Below, piece by piece: positions 8,512 to 16,955 of a DNA stretch of 64,000 nt. Under the pieces are notes generated by a model, which was not told where the DNA came from, searched no databases, and saw nothing but the letters and a program-made list of their open reading frames with translations. The DNA is from Novosphingobium resinovorum (lineage in GTDB: Bacteria; Pseudomonadota; Alphaproteobacteria; Sphingomonadales; Sphingomonadaceae). How positions within the stretch are numbered: position 1 is the stretch's first letter; every line of letters starts with the position of its first letter. A program made the translations under genes and the position numbers. The DNA is taken from assembly GCF_001742225.1 (NCBI RefSeq), contig NZ_CP017077.1:558001-622000 (forward strand). Direction: 5' to 3'.

Positions 8512-8919
8512 TGGCCCCCTCACCCTTCCTTCGTTGGACGTCTGAACCGCCTTACCCTCGACATCGTAGAATATGCGCGGCACCGTGCCGAGCACGCCCC
8601 AATCAAGCCGGGGCCGGAGATCCGCCTGGTGCTAGACGTCCTGATGATGCCGCGGGCAGCAACAGGCTTCGAGGTCACCCGCTTCTGGGCGGCCTGACCT
8701 AGAAACCTTACGTTGCCTGCACTTGGCGGGATTTCAGGGAGATGAACCTGAACTATCCGGTGCAAGCATGGAAGGAAACCGCCAAGAAGCGCGGGTGACC
8801 GCTATTGTCATGATGCGGTGCAGCGAAACCGTTCACGCCGCACATGCGGCCCGAAGGGCTTTACAGCCCTTGCAATCAACTGGCCCAGCTCTCGCAAGAG
8901 GTCCGGGCCTTATTGCGGT
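8512..8919. other. stretch without an intact gene
   Basis: Holds an open fragment ending at about 8697 (LDIVEYARHRAEHAPIKPG, then IRLVLDVLMMPRA) with no start codon, in frame with the preceding zinc-ribbon fragment. I do not recognise it. Nothing else is supported. Confidence 0.35.
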
Positions 8920-9054
8920 TCACGATAACGCCCATATTCCAAGGGCGATCACCGCCCAAAGCCCGGTATTGATGCCGACGATCCAAAACAGCCCGTTCAC
9001 TTTTTTGGGTGTTTGCGGGGGCGCGTAATAGGTGATTTCAAAAGCGTGAGGCAT
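8920..9054 (-). CDS. 44-residue single-pass membrane protein
   Basis: The ATG at 9054 has GAGGAG six bases upstream, so this start is preferred over one 17 codons earlier. The product has a polar N-terminus (MPHAFEITYYAPPQTPKKVN) and one transmembrane helix (GLFWIVGINTGLWAVIALG). No family is recognised. Similar short cytosol-facing single-pass proteins are common on sphingomonad accessory elements, but their role is unknown. Confidence 0.5.
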   Translation of the reverse strand: MPHAFEITYYAPPQTPKKVNGLFWIVGINTGLWAVIALGIWALS

Positions 9055-9203
9055 AACCGACTCCTCGCGTCTCAATTGAGCGAGAATGGCATTGCGGCGC
9101 GCCAATCCAAGATGGAGATAGGTTCACACCTCTTCGTTCTTACCGCCGATCCGGCGGCATTGCCCCGCATTGCCGAGGTCGGCAGCGTCGCCGTCATCGA
9201 TGC

Positions 9204-9812
9204 ATGCGCAATCTTTACCGCATGCGGAGAAAGGACGCCGAGGTCGCGATGTTCTTCTGCACGCGTAAAACCCCCGGCGCGAACCATGCGGAAGAGATCT
9301 GGCAGCGCTACCCCGGCCTCGTCGCGGTCGATGGCGAGCTGAGCGCCATGTCCTGGGGCTTCCCGCCCCACGGCCGTCAGCAAGGCGGCCGGCAAGCCGC
9401 TCAAGCCCTCGCCGGTCAACAGCGCCCGCGACGACAAGCTGCCGATCTACCTGATCTGGAGAGGCAGCTTCCGCGAGCGACGCTGCCTGATCCCGATGAC
9501 GCAATGTTGCGAGCCCGAAGGCAAGGACCGGCACAGCACCCGCACGTGGCACTCGCTACCCCGAGAGAAAATCTCCGCCATCATCGGGATCTGGCGACCG
9601 CTCGACGAGTGGGGTGACGCCTATTCCATGGTCATGGTGCCGGGCTGCGAGCAGATGTCCGACATCCACAACCGAATACCAACCATCCTGCGGCGCGAGG
9701 ACTGGTCAGGATGGACCGATGAAACGCCGGATGAAGCCTTAGCGCTTCTGCGCACGTGGAAGGGGCCGCTGGTCGTAGATCGAACCGAAGGACTATGCTT
9801 TCAAAAGCGCCC
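9204..9812 (+). pseudogene. SOS-response-associated peptidase (SRAP/YedK-HMCES family), broken
   Basis: SRAP proteins protect abasic sites in single-stranded DNA by a covalent bond to Cys2. The start here reads MRNLYRM where the family has MCNLYRM, so the catalytic Cys2 codon TGC is CGC (Arg). The N-terminal part (GANHAEEIWQRYPGLVAVDG, MSWGFP) is in one frame. From about 9370 the rest is in another: KPLKPSPVNSARDDKLPIYL, RERRCLIPMTQ, then AGIWRP-like IIGIWRPLDEWGDAYSMVM and HNRIPTILRREDW. A single frameshift thus separates the conserved PVNSARDD active-site region from the start. The gene is inactive twice over. Its 3' edge merges with an opposing truncated gene. Confidence 0.85.
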
Positions 9813-10042
9813 GTTCGCTGCAACGCTCCAAGCACCGCGGCGGGGCTGCCGAGTGGAAGCGCCACGTACGAACCTTCCAGAGCCCGCTCGATGTCGTCGC
9901 CCGTGACGGGGCCGCCCAGCATTCCCGCAAGCACTGTAGCCAAGGTCGCGACTTGCTCAATCGGGAGGGAAACACCAGCATCAGCAACAGCCGCGCTGGC
10001 GTCTTCATCGGTGGCATGGCGGAGGTGTTCGATCGAGTCCAT
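9632..10042 (-). CDS. hypothetical protein with junction-derived C-terminus
   Basis: The ATG at 10042 has ACGGAG about 5 bases upstream. The first 85 residues look like a genuine helical protein: MDSIEHLRHATDEDASAAV, LPIEQVATLATVLAGMLGG, DIERALEGSYVALPLGS. From about 9805 down the frame reads through the antisense of the SRAP remnant, so the C-terminus is probably an artefact of a deletion that joined two gene ends. No family is recognised. It follows the 10155-10388 gene on the same strand and may have formed a unit with it. Confidence 0.4.
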   Translation of the reverse strand: MDSIEHLRHATDEDASAAVADAGVSLPIEQVATLATVLAGMLGGPVTGDDIERALEGSYVALPLGSPAAVLGALQRTGAFESIVLRFDLRPAAPSTCAEALRLHPAFHRSILTSPRAAGWLVFGCGCRTSARSPAP

Positions 10043-10154
10043 GCGAGCTCCGTCGGGTAGGCCTTCCACGCAACGGCGGCCGGGACCGTTTTGTTTCTTC
10101 GCCGGGGCGAAGGGCGCGAATCGACGATACGTGAGCGCAGACTGCTGGGCAATG

Positions 10155-10388
10155 TCAGTCAGTCGGGGATTTCTCGTCGCCAGCGGCACCGCGAAGCCAG
10201 GCCGGAACCGTCGGGCGTGCTTCCGCCTGTGCCAAGATGCGAGAACAGGCGAACGCCCGATCTGCCTCGTCGCCGTGTTCCGCAAGATCGAGCAAGGCGG
10301 GGGTGTCAGCGTCGGAAACGTGAAGGTCGTTCGACAGCAGCCAATCGGCCAATGCGTCGCGCAGATTGTCAGAAATCTGCACCATCAT
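10155..10388 (-). CDS. small hypothetical protein
   Basis: About 76 residues from paired ATGs at 10388/10385, preceded closely by GAGGAG. Longer upstream starts lack such a site. The product is helical and acidic (VQISDNLRDALADWLLSN, TPALLDLAEHGDEADRAFAC) with a basic-to-neutral tail ending AAGDEKSPTD. No family is recognised. It lies between the IS110 remnant and the truncated 9632-10042 gene, all on the minus strand. Confidence 0.45.
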   Translation of the reverse strand: MMVQISDNLRDALADWLLSNDLHVSDADTPALLDLAEHGDEADRAFACSRILAQAEARPTVPAWLRGAAGDEKSPTD

Positions 10389-10710
10389 ACTCCTCGTCGC
10401 CATCATCTCCACCCGAACGCCAATTTCGCCTGTTCGATCCCGGCGCCTGTCACACCCCTCCCTCTGCGTCGGCGGGGTTGTCTGGTTTAGGACGCCATTA
10501 AGCAGATAGCGGATGTCGGCGAATCGAGGGATGAACCGAAACATCATTTGGAAAGTCATTGATCAACGCTCCCCCCCCTGTCGCTGGGGCAACGTGAACG
10601 CGCTCATCGAAGCTGTCGAGCACGACAACAGAGTTTTGGATGCCGATCAGGCCCCGGAAAGCGACCCGCTGGATGTGATTGATTACGACCAGCGCGAAGG
10701 TGTAAAGGTC

Positions 10711-11261
10711 GATCCCTTGGGCGAACAGCGATCCCTTGATGTGATTTACATGCTGGATACGTTCGCCAACGAGTACCCGTTGTTCGCGTCCGATCCGCCC
10801 GTGGTCTTCGTCCTCGACGCCGGGGCACCCCCACCATGGCACATATCCGTGGCTCGCCACGTTAGTAGCCGAGCAGCGCGCGCACCAGCGCCTCACCATC
10901 AAGGCGGTCGGTCTCTGCCCGCCGACTGCACCGAGAGGCGGCATTGAAAGCCACATCCACGACGTGGCTTTCAATGCCTTCTTTCTCAAGACAACGATGA
11001 ATCCCGAATCCATCGAGCCCCGCCTCCTGAATGACGATCAAACTGTAGGCGACACCGGTGCGCTTCCCACACCTTCTTGTGGAACTGCGAAATCCTTGCG
11101 AACAGGCCAAAGATGTCCCCACCCGGAACCGTTCGGCGCGACACCCGCGCAGCATTGCCGGGCGCCAGTGAAATGACGAGCCAAGTAGATCGGCTCAATT
11201 CCAACGAGACGAAGATTGAACTTTGCTGCGTGCTGATGGTGGCATGAGAAGAAACTGACAC
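10711..11261 (-). pseudogene. IS110 transposase remnant (second copy)
   Basis: This matches the 5' half of the intact IS110 gene at 917-2071. Matching segments fall in three frames: SHATISTQQSSIFVSLELSR (first frame), YSLIVIQEAGLDGFGIHRCL with ETDRLDGEALVRALLGY (second), and RIGREQRVLVGERIQHVNHI (third). At least two frameshifts are needed to join them. Homology ends at FAQG, about 10711, after which the frame is unrelated, so the Transposase_20 domain is missing. The start codon sits at the same distance from a Toprim gene as in copy 1, showing that the whole IS110-Toprim segment exists twice. Confidence 0.85.
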
Positions 11262-11273
11262 GGGCTACTTCCT

Positions 11274-12176
11274 TCACGATCTGCGAGGGGCTGATCCTGT
11301 CATCACCGGCACCGTCCCGCGCCCATGGCATCTCTTCTGCATCTCGAGGGCCTCGAGCGCTTGGGCCCAATCCTTGTAGCTCTTTGGGAAATCGACGCGG
11401 ATCACGCGGTTGTCATTCGCATAGCGATGGGAAGCCCGGTTGACGGCACGGCGCCCTGCGGTGTCGTAGTCGCCTGCCAGGATCAGTTCGGTAACGCTGT
11501 CGGGGATTGTAACCAGACCGAACCGGCGCGAGCCCAACGTTGCCCAGCACGGAAGGTTGTTGATGCGGCTCCACGCGCGAGCGGTCTCGAAGCCTTCGGC
11601 AAGGCCGATGGTGGGACCGGTACCGCCCCCACGCCATGCGCCCAGGCCGAGCGAACCGATGGTCGCCTTTGCGGTGTAGCGGCCCGTCTCGGGATCGAGG
11701 AATATCCGCTGCAGGGCGACAAGGCGCTGGCCCTCGCGCACTGCGACCAGCAACGCGGGCTTGAAGACGGTGTGGGGTTTGGCACCATGAGGGCAGCGCG
11801 GATGAAAGCGGACGTCACCGGGAACAGGGAGCAGTAATCGCGAGGCCAGATAACGTTCACCCAGCGTACCCGGCACGGACTGCGCTTGCGACCAGAGCCG
11901 TTCGATATTTGCTGTTCCGGTCCGGGCATTGTCTGGCGGCGGTTGGTAGTGGCGGGTGATGGCAATGCGGTCCAGTTCGCGAAGCACGTCTATGGAATCG
12001 CAGCCTGCAAAACAGGTTACGAGAATGCCGCGATCTCCTTGCCGGAGGGACAGGCTGGGGGTGTGGTCATTATGGCAAGGGCAGCGACACATCGCCCGGG
12101 TTCCGTGCCAGGTGCCGCGCAGGGTGCCGACGATGTCGATGAGTTGCTGCGAGGGGCGGCGTGCGACGATGGTCAT
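11274..12176 (-). CDS. primase-like protein with CHC2-type zinc finger and Toprim domain
   Basis: 300 residues. A zinc-finger region at about residues 29-55 carries CRCPCHNDHTPSLSL then VTCFAGCDSIDVLREL, the arrangement of primase zinc fingers. The middle holds the virulence/phage-type segment CPHGAKP...LVALQRIFLD. The Toprim-like catalytic region follows: GPTIGLAEGFETARAW with an acidic Glu, and LILAGDYDTAGRRAVNRA with the DxD pair. The C-terminus (FPKSYKDWAQALEALEMQ) is typical. These proteins occur on plasmids, phages and integrative elements and probably lay primers for element replication. The ATG overlaps the stop of the upstream 79-residue gene by four bases. A truncated paralogue is at 2109-2612. 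Confidence 0.85.
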   Translation of the reverse strand: MTIVARRPSQQLIDIVGTLRGTWHGTRAMCRCPCHNDHTPSLSLRQGDRGILVTCFAGCDSIDVLRELDRIAITRHYQPPPDNARTGTANIERLWSQAQSVPGTLGERYLASRLLLPVPGDVRFHPRCPHGAKPHTVFKPALLVAVREGQRLVALQRIFLDPETGRYTAKATIGSLGLGAWRGGGTGPTIGLAEGFETARAWSRINNLPCWATLGSRRFGLVTIPDSVTELILAGDYDTAGRRAVNRASHRYANDNRVIRVDFPKSYKDWAQALEALEMQKRCHGRGTVPVMTGSAPRRS

Positions 12177-12412
12177 TGGTCGATGCCCAGCTGCGCGAGC
12201 GGCATGACTCGCGCGATGGCGTAGATAGTTTCGCTGTCCTCGAAATAGGAGGCGACGGCCTGGTCATGGTCAGGGTGGAGGTGATCGCCATTGACAGCCG
12301 GGCGGGCTCGCACATAGGCGACAAGCACATTTTCCGCCGCCGGCTTGCTAGGGTGAGCATTGGCGACGTCAGTTGAGCCGGGCTCGCTGATGAAGGGACT
12401 AGGGCGTTCCAT
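12173..12412 (-). CDS. small protein coupled to the primase-like gene
   Basis: 79 residues from ATG 12412, with GGGAGGT about 8 bases upstream. The C-terminal half is distinctive (DHDQAVASYFEDSETIYAIA), the N-terminus Pro/Ser-rich. The TGA overlaps the primase ATG (ATGA), so the two are co-translated. I recognise no domain; in this context it is probably an accessory gene of the same mobile element. Confidence 0.6.
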   Translation of the reverse strand: MERPSPFISEPGSTDVANAHPSKPAAENVLVAYVRARPAVNGDHLHPDHDQAVASYFEDSETIYAIARVMPLAQLGIDQ

Positions 12413-12711
12413 GGGAATTTACCTCCCTGCTGCAGATGCCCGTCAAGGCATCAATCGAAGGTTGAAGGGTTGGGCCGATCTGCTCGGCCCTCTTCCTCCT
12501 TCCCCTCTCTACTCCGATCGTCCCGGTCTGGATGGGATGTCGTTAAAACTTAAAGGGCCAGCATCGTCCGAGCGCTCCTGCCACTGTCGTCATGCCGCAG
12601 ATCTATCGTCACGCATGCCCAAGCTTCGCCATGTGCTGGTGAATATGCGGGCGAAAGGCATTTGCGAAATCGTATTCAGCGGTACTGGAGCCCATCGCTT
12701 CGGCGACAAGC
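12413..12711. other. intergenic stretch without a supported gene
   Basis: About 300 bases between the primase operon start and the end of the ATPase pseudogene. It must hold the promoter of the leftward primase operon, but no clear -35/-10 pair stands out. A plus-strand frame crossing it has no family match. Confidence 0.35.
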
Positions 12712-13961
12712 TCATCGTTCATCTACCGCAGGTGAATAGTGCCAAATGAGCGATACGGGCGCTGCAGACAGGCTTTCGCCGAATGGTATTGTATCTGCCC
12801 ATCATATAGCACAATGCCGCTCGCGAAGCGGTCGCCGCATGCCTGAGACAGGCTCCTAAGGCCTGAAAAATCACTCGCCTTAACGGTAGCCGAGGCCTTG
12901 ATCTCAATACCGGCGATCATATCGTCGTCAGGCTCCAGCACGATGTCGACCTTGCGCATCTGCTGGTCATGGAAATGGTAGGGCGTCAATCGGAGGTCTG
13001 ACCCCGTCGTGAGCTTGACGATTTCGGAAAAGACAAACGTCTTCAGCAGCGGTCCGAAGGCTGAGGGGGCGGCGCGTAAGCGATCGATCGTAAGGCCTTT
13101 GGCCGAGGCGAGGAGTTCCGAGTCCAAGAAGTGGAGCTTGGGCGTTTTGACAATCCTTTTAAGGGCGGTGGTGAACCACGCCTACAACGTTGTTATGAGG
13201 AAGATTTGTTCCAGCAGGCAGATGTACCGTTGGCTGGTCTTGTGGCTGACGCCAATGGCAGCGCCGAACTGGGAGTAGTTGACGAACTGTCCCGAGTGCT
13301 CGGCGAGCAGGCGAACGAACTTGGGCAACTCCGTCAGCTTCTCAATGTCGGCGATGTCCCCCAGATCGCGCGTCAGCACCGAGTTCAGGTATGCGCGGGC
13401 CCAATCCTGGGGGCGGCGTTCGCTCGTCCGTGAGATAACCTCGGGGAAGCCGCCAAGCATTACTGTCTCGACAAGCTGGTCGCCGACCCGGGCATTCTTC
13501 GCCGTCCCAAGCTTTCCGGAGAAAAGGTCGTCGAGAGACGATGGAGCAGTGCCTTCGATCTCAGCGCGGGCGAGCGGGAGGATCTGGATAGTCTCGATCC
13601 TGCCCGCCAGGCTGTCGGCAACCTTTGGCAGCGTCAGCACATTGGCGGAGCCGGCGAGGAGGAAACGCCCTGCCCGATAATCTTCGTTCAGTGTCTTTTT
13701 GATCGTGAGCATCAGTTCGGACGCGCGCTGGATTTCGTCGATGATTGCAAGATCGAGTCCTCGAATGAAGCCGACCGGATCGGATGTTGCTGCCGCTGGT
13801 GCGGTCTGATCGTCGAGAGTGATGTAAGTGCGACCTGCTTCACCCATCTGCCGGAAAAGCGTCGTCTTGCCTGCGCGGCGCGGACCGATGACCAACACGA
13901 CCGCCGTATCGGATAGGGCATCTTCCACCTTTTGGGAGAAAATCCGATCGTACATCGACAC
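12712..13961 (-). pseudogene. AAA_14 / DUF4143 ATP-binding protein with two lesions
   Basis: The first 259 codons are intact: Walker A GPRRAGKTTLFRQM, Walker B LDLAIIDEIQRA, sensor FLLAGSANVLTLP, GGFPEV and VSHKTSQRYICLLEQIFLI. TAG at 13184-13182 interrupts the frame, which then continues in register with WFTTALKRIVKTPKLHFLD. A CAG-to-TAG change would explain this. Near the end a missing G in a G run shifts the frame; with it restored the protein ends DTIPFGESLSAAPVSLIW and TGA at 12714-12712. The DUF4143 part holds the PD-(D/E)XK-like VDIVLEPDDD and GIEIKASATV. The family is widespread, of unclear role, and common on accessory elements. This copy should be non-functional unless stop readthrough occurs. 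Confidence 0.85.
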
Positions 13962-14219
13962 CTCGAAAATTGGAAATCTAACGAATGATAATTGGAAGTT
14001 AATCGTGTCCGGAGCGACCTTCCAATGTGATGCCCATTCGTCGGAGGGACGCGCTCGATCTCTTTTTTCGCGGCTCGGTCAGTTTCGGGGTGGGTAACGG
14101 CTAACTGGGAGTGCCGGAAAAGGTTTTCAGGCCCGCATCGACGATTTCGTGACGGCTCTTCAAGCGATCGAGAGGCTAGTAATCGTTACAGCGCACGCTG
14201 CCAAAGCGGAGTAGGGATT

Positions 14220-15324
14220 TCAGAGTCCGAGCCCGGCCAACAGCGCCCGACGCACGGCATGCGCATTGTCGTCTTGCCTGTCGATCGTCACGATCTGACC
14301 GAGCTGCGCCATGCGAGGATGTGTGATGGCCTTGCTTGCCTCATATTCCTCGGTACGCAAACCCATGGCCTCGACGACGATATTGCGGATCTCGCCGGTC
14401 TCGCGTGATCTTGCCTCGATCAGGAAGTCGGGACGGCACGGCCCATCGGGCGTCAAGGTGTCGAAGACGGGCTTTTCGATCGCGAGGTCGATGCCGCGTC
14501 CGTGAAGTTCCTGCTGGGTGCGCAGGATCGTGCCGAAAACGTCGCGCTCTAAATCGGAATCGACAGGTGCGAATAGCCGCCCATTGAGGATGGGTTGGGC
14601 ATAGGCGCGCAGCGGCGCATAGCCCTTGGCCTCGGGATACTTGCCAACGACGATAATGACCAGGAACGGGCCTGCGATGGGGTTTCCGCGCACGGATGGG
14701 GACTGGATGCGGTTGGCGATCGTGACAGTGCCGCCGTCAGGCAGCGTGATTTCCTGCCCATGGATGCCCTTGGCGTAGAGCAGCACGAAACCTTGTGGCG
14801 CATGGTCGCGCGGCCACTTCGCCTCAAGCGCGCGAAGCGCGGCATACACGGCACGCGCCTGCAGGGGCTTCGCGTGGGTCCAAAAGGCTTGCTCCAATCG
14901 GATGCCCGGCGCGATTTCGATCTGGCTCGCTGCTCGAGCGAGCGAGGCGAACTCACGGCGAATCGACCATTCCTCGCGGTACGCGAGCGGCGCGATCCGG
15001 TTGACGCCTGCAGCGGCCATGAGGCGCCATAGCAGGCGCGCGAGCCTTGGGATCGAGGCATTACGAGTGCGATCGTCGTTGCAATCGTCCTCGGGGCGCA
15101 GCGCCAGTTTTTCCGGCGCGGGCTTGAGCACTTCGAAGAAGCCTTCAGGCGGCTCGAGCGGGGTCGATCGGGAGCGGACTTCGCTGATGCGGATCGTCAT
15201 CTGGTCGCGGAAGAACGGGCATTCGGGCAGATGTTCGGGCCGTTTCGGGCTGGTGAGCCGGCGCAGATAATAGGTTTCGGCCTCGGATAGGTAGGCTGGG
15301 GTGAGGATCGGCGGCGGCATGTCG
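14220..15324 (-). pseudogene. plasmid/ICE-type hypothetical protein, C-terminal part of a gene split by IS256
   Basis: About 368 codons of the interrupted gene remain here. They begin at the insertion point with DMPPPILTPAYLSEAETYYL and end ALLAGLGL. Recognisable blocks are PECPFFRDQMTIRI, ASIPRLARLLWRLMAAAGV, NRIQSPSVRGNPIAGPFLVI and the region FDTLTPDGPCRPDFLIEARS followed by IVVEAMG. That last region resembles a small nuclease-like core (D, ExR, VE), which I offer only as a possibility. The missing N-terminus lies on the far side of the element at 16647-16851. Relatives sit on sphingomonad plasmids and integrative elements near conjugation genes; no function is established as far as I know. 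Confidence 0.7.
15317..15324. repeat. 8-bp target duplication, left copy
   Basis: GCATGTCG directly precedes the left terminal inverted repeat of the IS256 element. The same eight bases follow its right end at 16647-16654. Confidence 0.9.
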
Positions 15325-16646
15325 GGGACTGTCAGGAATTCCGTGTGTGAGCGGGCATAATGGGTAAGAAGGAGACCCTGTATGCCTCGACGCAAGGAGC
15401 CGGCGATCCCGGCTGATTTACTCGATCAACTCTTGGCCGGCAGCGATGCGGCCAGTGCGCTCCAGCAGGGCGGCCTGCTGGATTCATTGAAGAAGGCGCT
15501 GGCCGAACGGGCGCTCAACGCCGAGATGGATTACCACCTTGGCGATGCCTCGCAGGTCGGGAACAGCCGCAATGGCTATGGCCGCAAGACGGTGGTGACG
15601 GACACCGGCAAGATCGAGATCGAGGTGCCGCGCGATCGTCAGGCCAGCTTTGATCCGCAACTGATCGCCAAGTACCAGCGCCGGTTTCCGGGCTTCGACG
15701 ACAAGATCGTCTCGATGTATGCGCGCGGCATGAGCACACGGGAGATCGTCGGGCACTTGCGCGATCTGTACGGTATCGACGTCTCGCCGGACCTGATCTC
15801 GACGGTGACCGACGCCGTGCTCGAAGAGGTCGCCGCCTGGCAGGCCCGACCGCTCGATCCGGCCTATCCGCTGGTTTTCTTCGACGCGATCCGGGTCAAG
15901 ATCCGTGACGAAGGTCTGGTCCGCAACAAGGCTATCCACATCGCGCTAGGCGTGCGTGCCGATGGCGGCAAGGTCGTCCTGGGCCTGTGGATCGAGCAGA
16001 ACGAGGGCGCCAAATTCTGGCTGCGGGTGATGAACGAGCTGAGGAACCGCGGTGTTGAGGACATCATGCTGGCCGTCGTAGACGGCCTGAAGGGCTTTCC
16101 AGAGGCCATCACCGCCGTGTTCCCAGAGACGATCGTCCAGACCTGCATCGTCCACCTGCTGCGCAACTCGATGGACTTCGTGTCGTGGAAGGACCGCAAG
16201 GCGCTCGCTGGTGCACTGAAGACCGTCTACCGCGCCACCGATGCCATCGCTGCCGAGGAGGCCCTGACAGCCTTCGAGGCCGGCGAATGGGGTCGGCGCT
16301 ATCCTGCGATCGGCCAGAGCTGGCGCCGTGCATGGGCCGAGGTTATCCCGTTCTTTGCCTTCCCCGACGAGGTCCGCCGCATCGTTTATACGACAAACGC
16401 CATCGAGGCGTTGAATGCCCAGCTTCGACGGGCGGTCAGGGCCAGGGGGCACTTTCCCAGCGACGATTCAGCGACCAAGCTGCTCTATCTGATCTTGAAC
16501 CGATCCGAGAAAGAGTGGAAAATGCCGCCACGTGAGTGGTCCATGGCCAAGGCCCAGTTCGCCGTGCTGTTCGGAGAACGCTTCATCAAGGCCATGGCAG
16601 CGTAATGTTCAACCGCCCGCCCACACACGGAATTCCTGACAGTCCC
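15325..16646 (+). mobile_element. complete IS256-family insertion sequence (1322 bp)
   Basis: The ends are inverted repeats beginning GGGACTGTCAGGAATTCC, about 25 bases long and matching at both sides. The element is flanked by the perfect 8-bp direct repeat GCATGTCG. It carries one intact transposase. Joining the two flanks without element and one repeat copy restores a continuous reading frame across the target gene, so this is a clean and probably recent insertion. Confidence 0.93.
15382..16605 (+). CDS. IS256 family (mutator-type) transposase
   Basis: 407 residues, full length. The start ATG follows AGAAGGAG. Landmarks are the N-terminal RALNAEMDYHLGDAS and RNGYGRKTV blocks, then the DDE catalytic domain: VFFDAIRVKIRDEG (first Asp), LAVVDGLKGFPEAI (second Asp) and YTTNAIEALNAQLRRAV (Glu), plus VQTCIVHLLRNS. 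It acts on the terminal repeats at 15325 and 16646. Nothing suggests inactivation, so the element may still transpose. Confidence 0.95.
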   Translation: MPRRKEPAIPADLLDQLLAGSDAASALQQGGLLDSLKKALAERALNAEMDYHLGDASQVGNSRNGYGRKTVVTDTGKIEIEVPRDRQASFDPQLIAKYQRRFPGFDDKIVSMYARGMSTREIVGHLRDLYGIDVSPDLISTVTDAVLEEVAAWQARPLDPAYPLVFFDAIRVKIRDEGLVRNKAIHIALGVRADGGKVVLGLWIEQNEGAKFWLRVMNELRNRGVEDIMLAVVDGLKGFPEAITAVFPETIVQTCIVHLLRNSMDFVSWKDRKALAGALKTVYRATDAIAAEEALTAFEAGEWGRRYPAIGQSWRRAWAEVIPFFAFPDEVRRIVYTTNAIEALNAQLRRAVRARGHFPSDDSATKLLYLILNRSEKEWKMPPREWSMAKAQFAVLFGERFIKAMAA

Positions 16647-16654
16647 GCATGTCG
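16647..16654. repeat. 8-bp target duplication, right copy
   Basis: GCATGTCG immediately after the right inverted repeat of the IS256 element, matching 15317-15324. Confidence 0.9.
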
Positions 16655-16851
16655 GCCCCGAGGCATCCGCAAGCGATCCACCTTTGGCCAATTCGCGCCT
16701 GCTGCACCAACATGATGCCGGCTTTTTCGTCGGTCTCGGTTCCTTCCCCGATGTACCAACGTACAAGCGCCTGTTGCAGTTCATGCCGCAAGGGTATCCG
16801 GTTGCCGCCAGTACCGTCCGTATCGCGATGGACCAGCCACATGATGAACAT
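16647..16851 (-). pseudogene. N-terminal part of the gene split by IS256
   Basis: About 68 codons from ATG 16851 (a second ATG at 16842 and longer starts to 16905 are possible). The protein starts FIMWLVHRDTDGTGGNRIPL and continues HELQQALVRWYIGEGTETDE, then AGIMLVQQARIGQRWIACGC up to GAD at the insertion point. It joins in frame with the 14220-15324 segment. The HELQQAL helix and the CGC Cys pair fit a DNA-interacting element-borne protein, but the function is unknown. Confidence 0.65.
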
Positions 16852-16955
16852 CCTGAATGGGAGAAGCGTCACGAAGAAGTGTACATTCGGTATCATGCTT
16901 GACAATGTGCGCCTGAGTGACTTCCACTAAATCTCCAATCCGATTGGCGGTGACG

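Noticed and set aside
12712..13961. AAA ATPase as part of an antiviral defence system
   Set aside because: It is an AAA_14/DUF4143 protein with two inactivating lesions and no defence partner genes.
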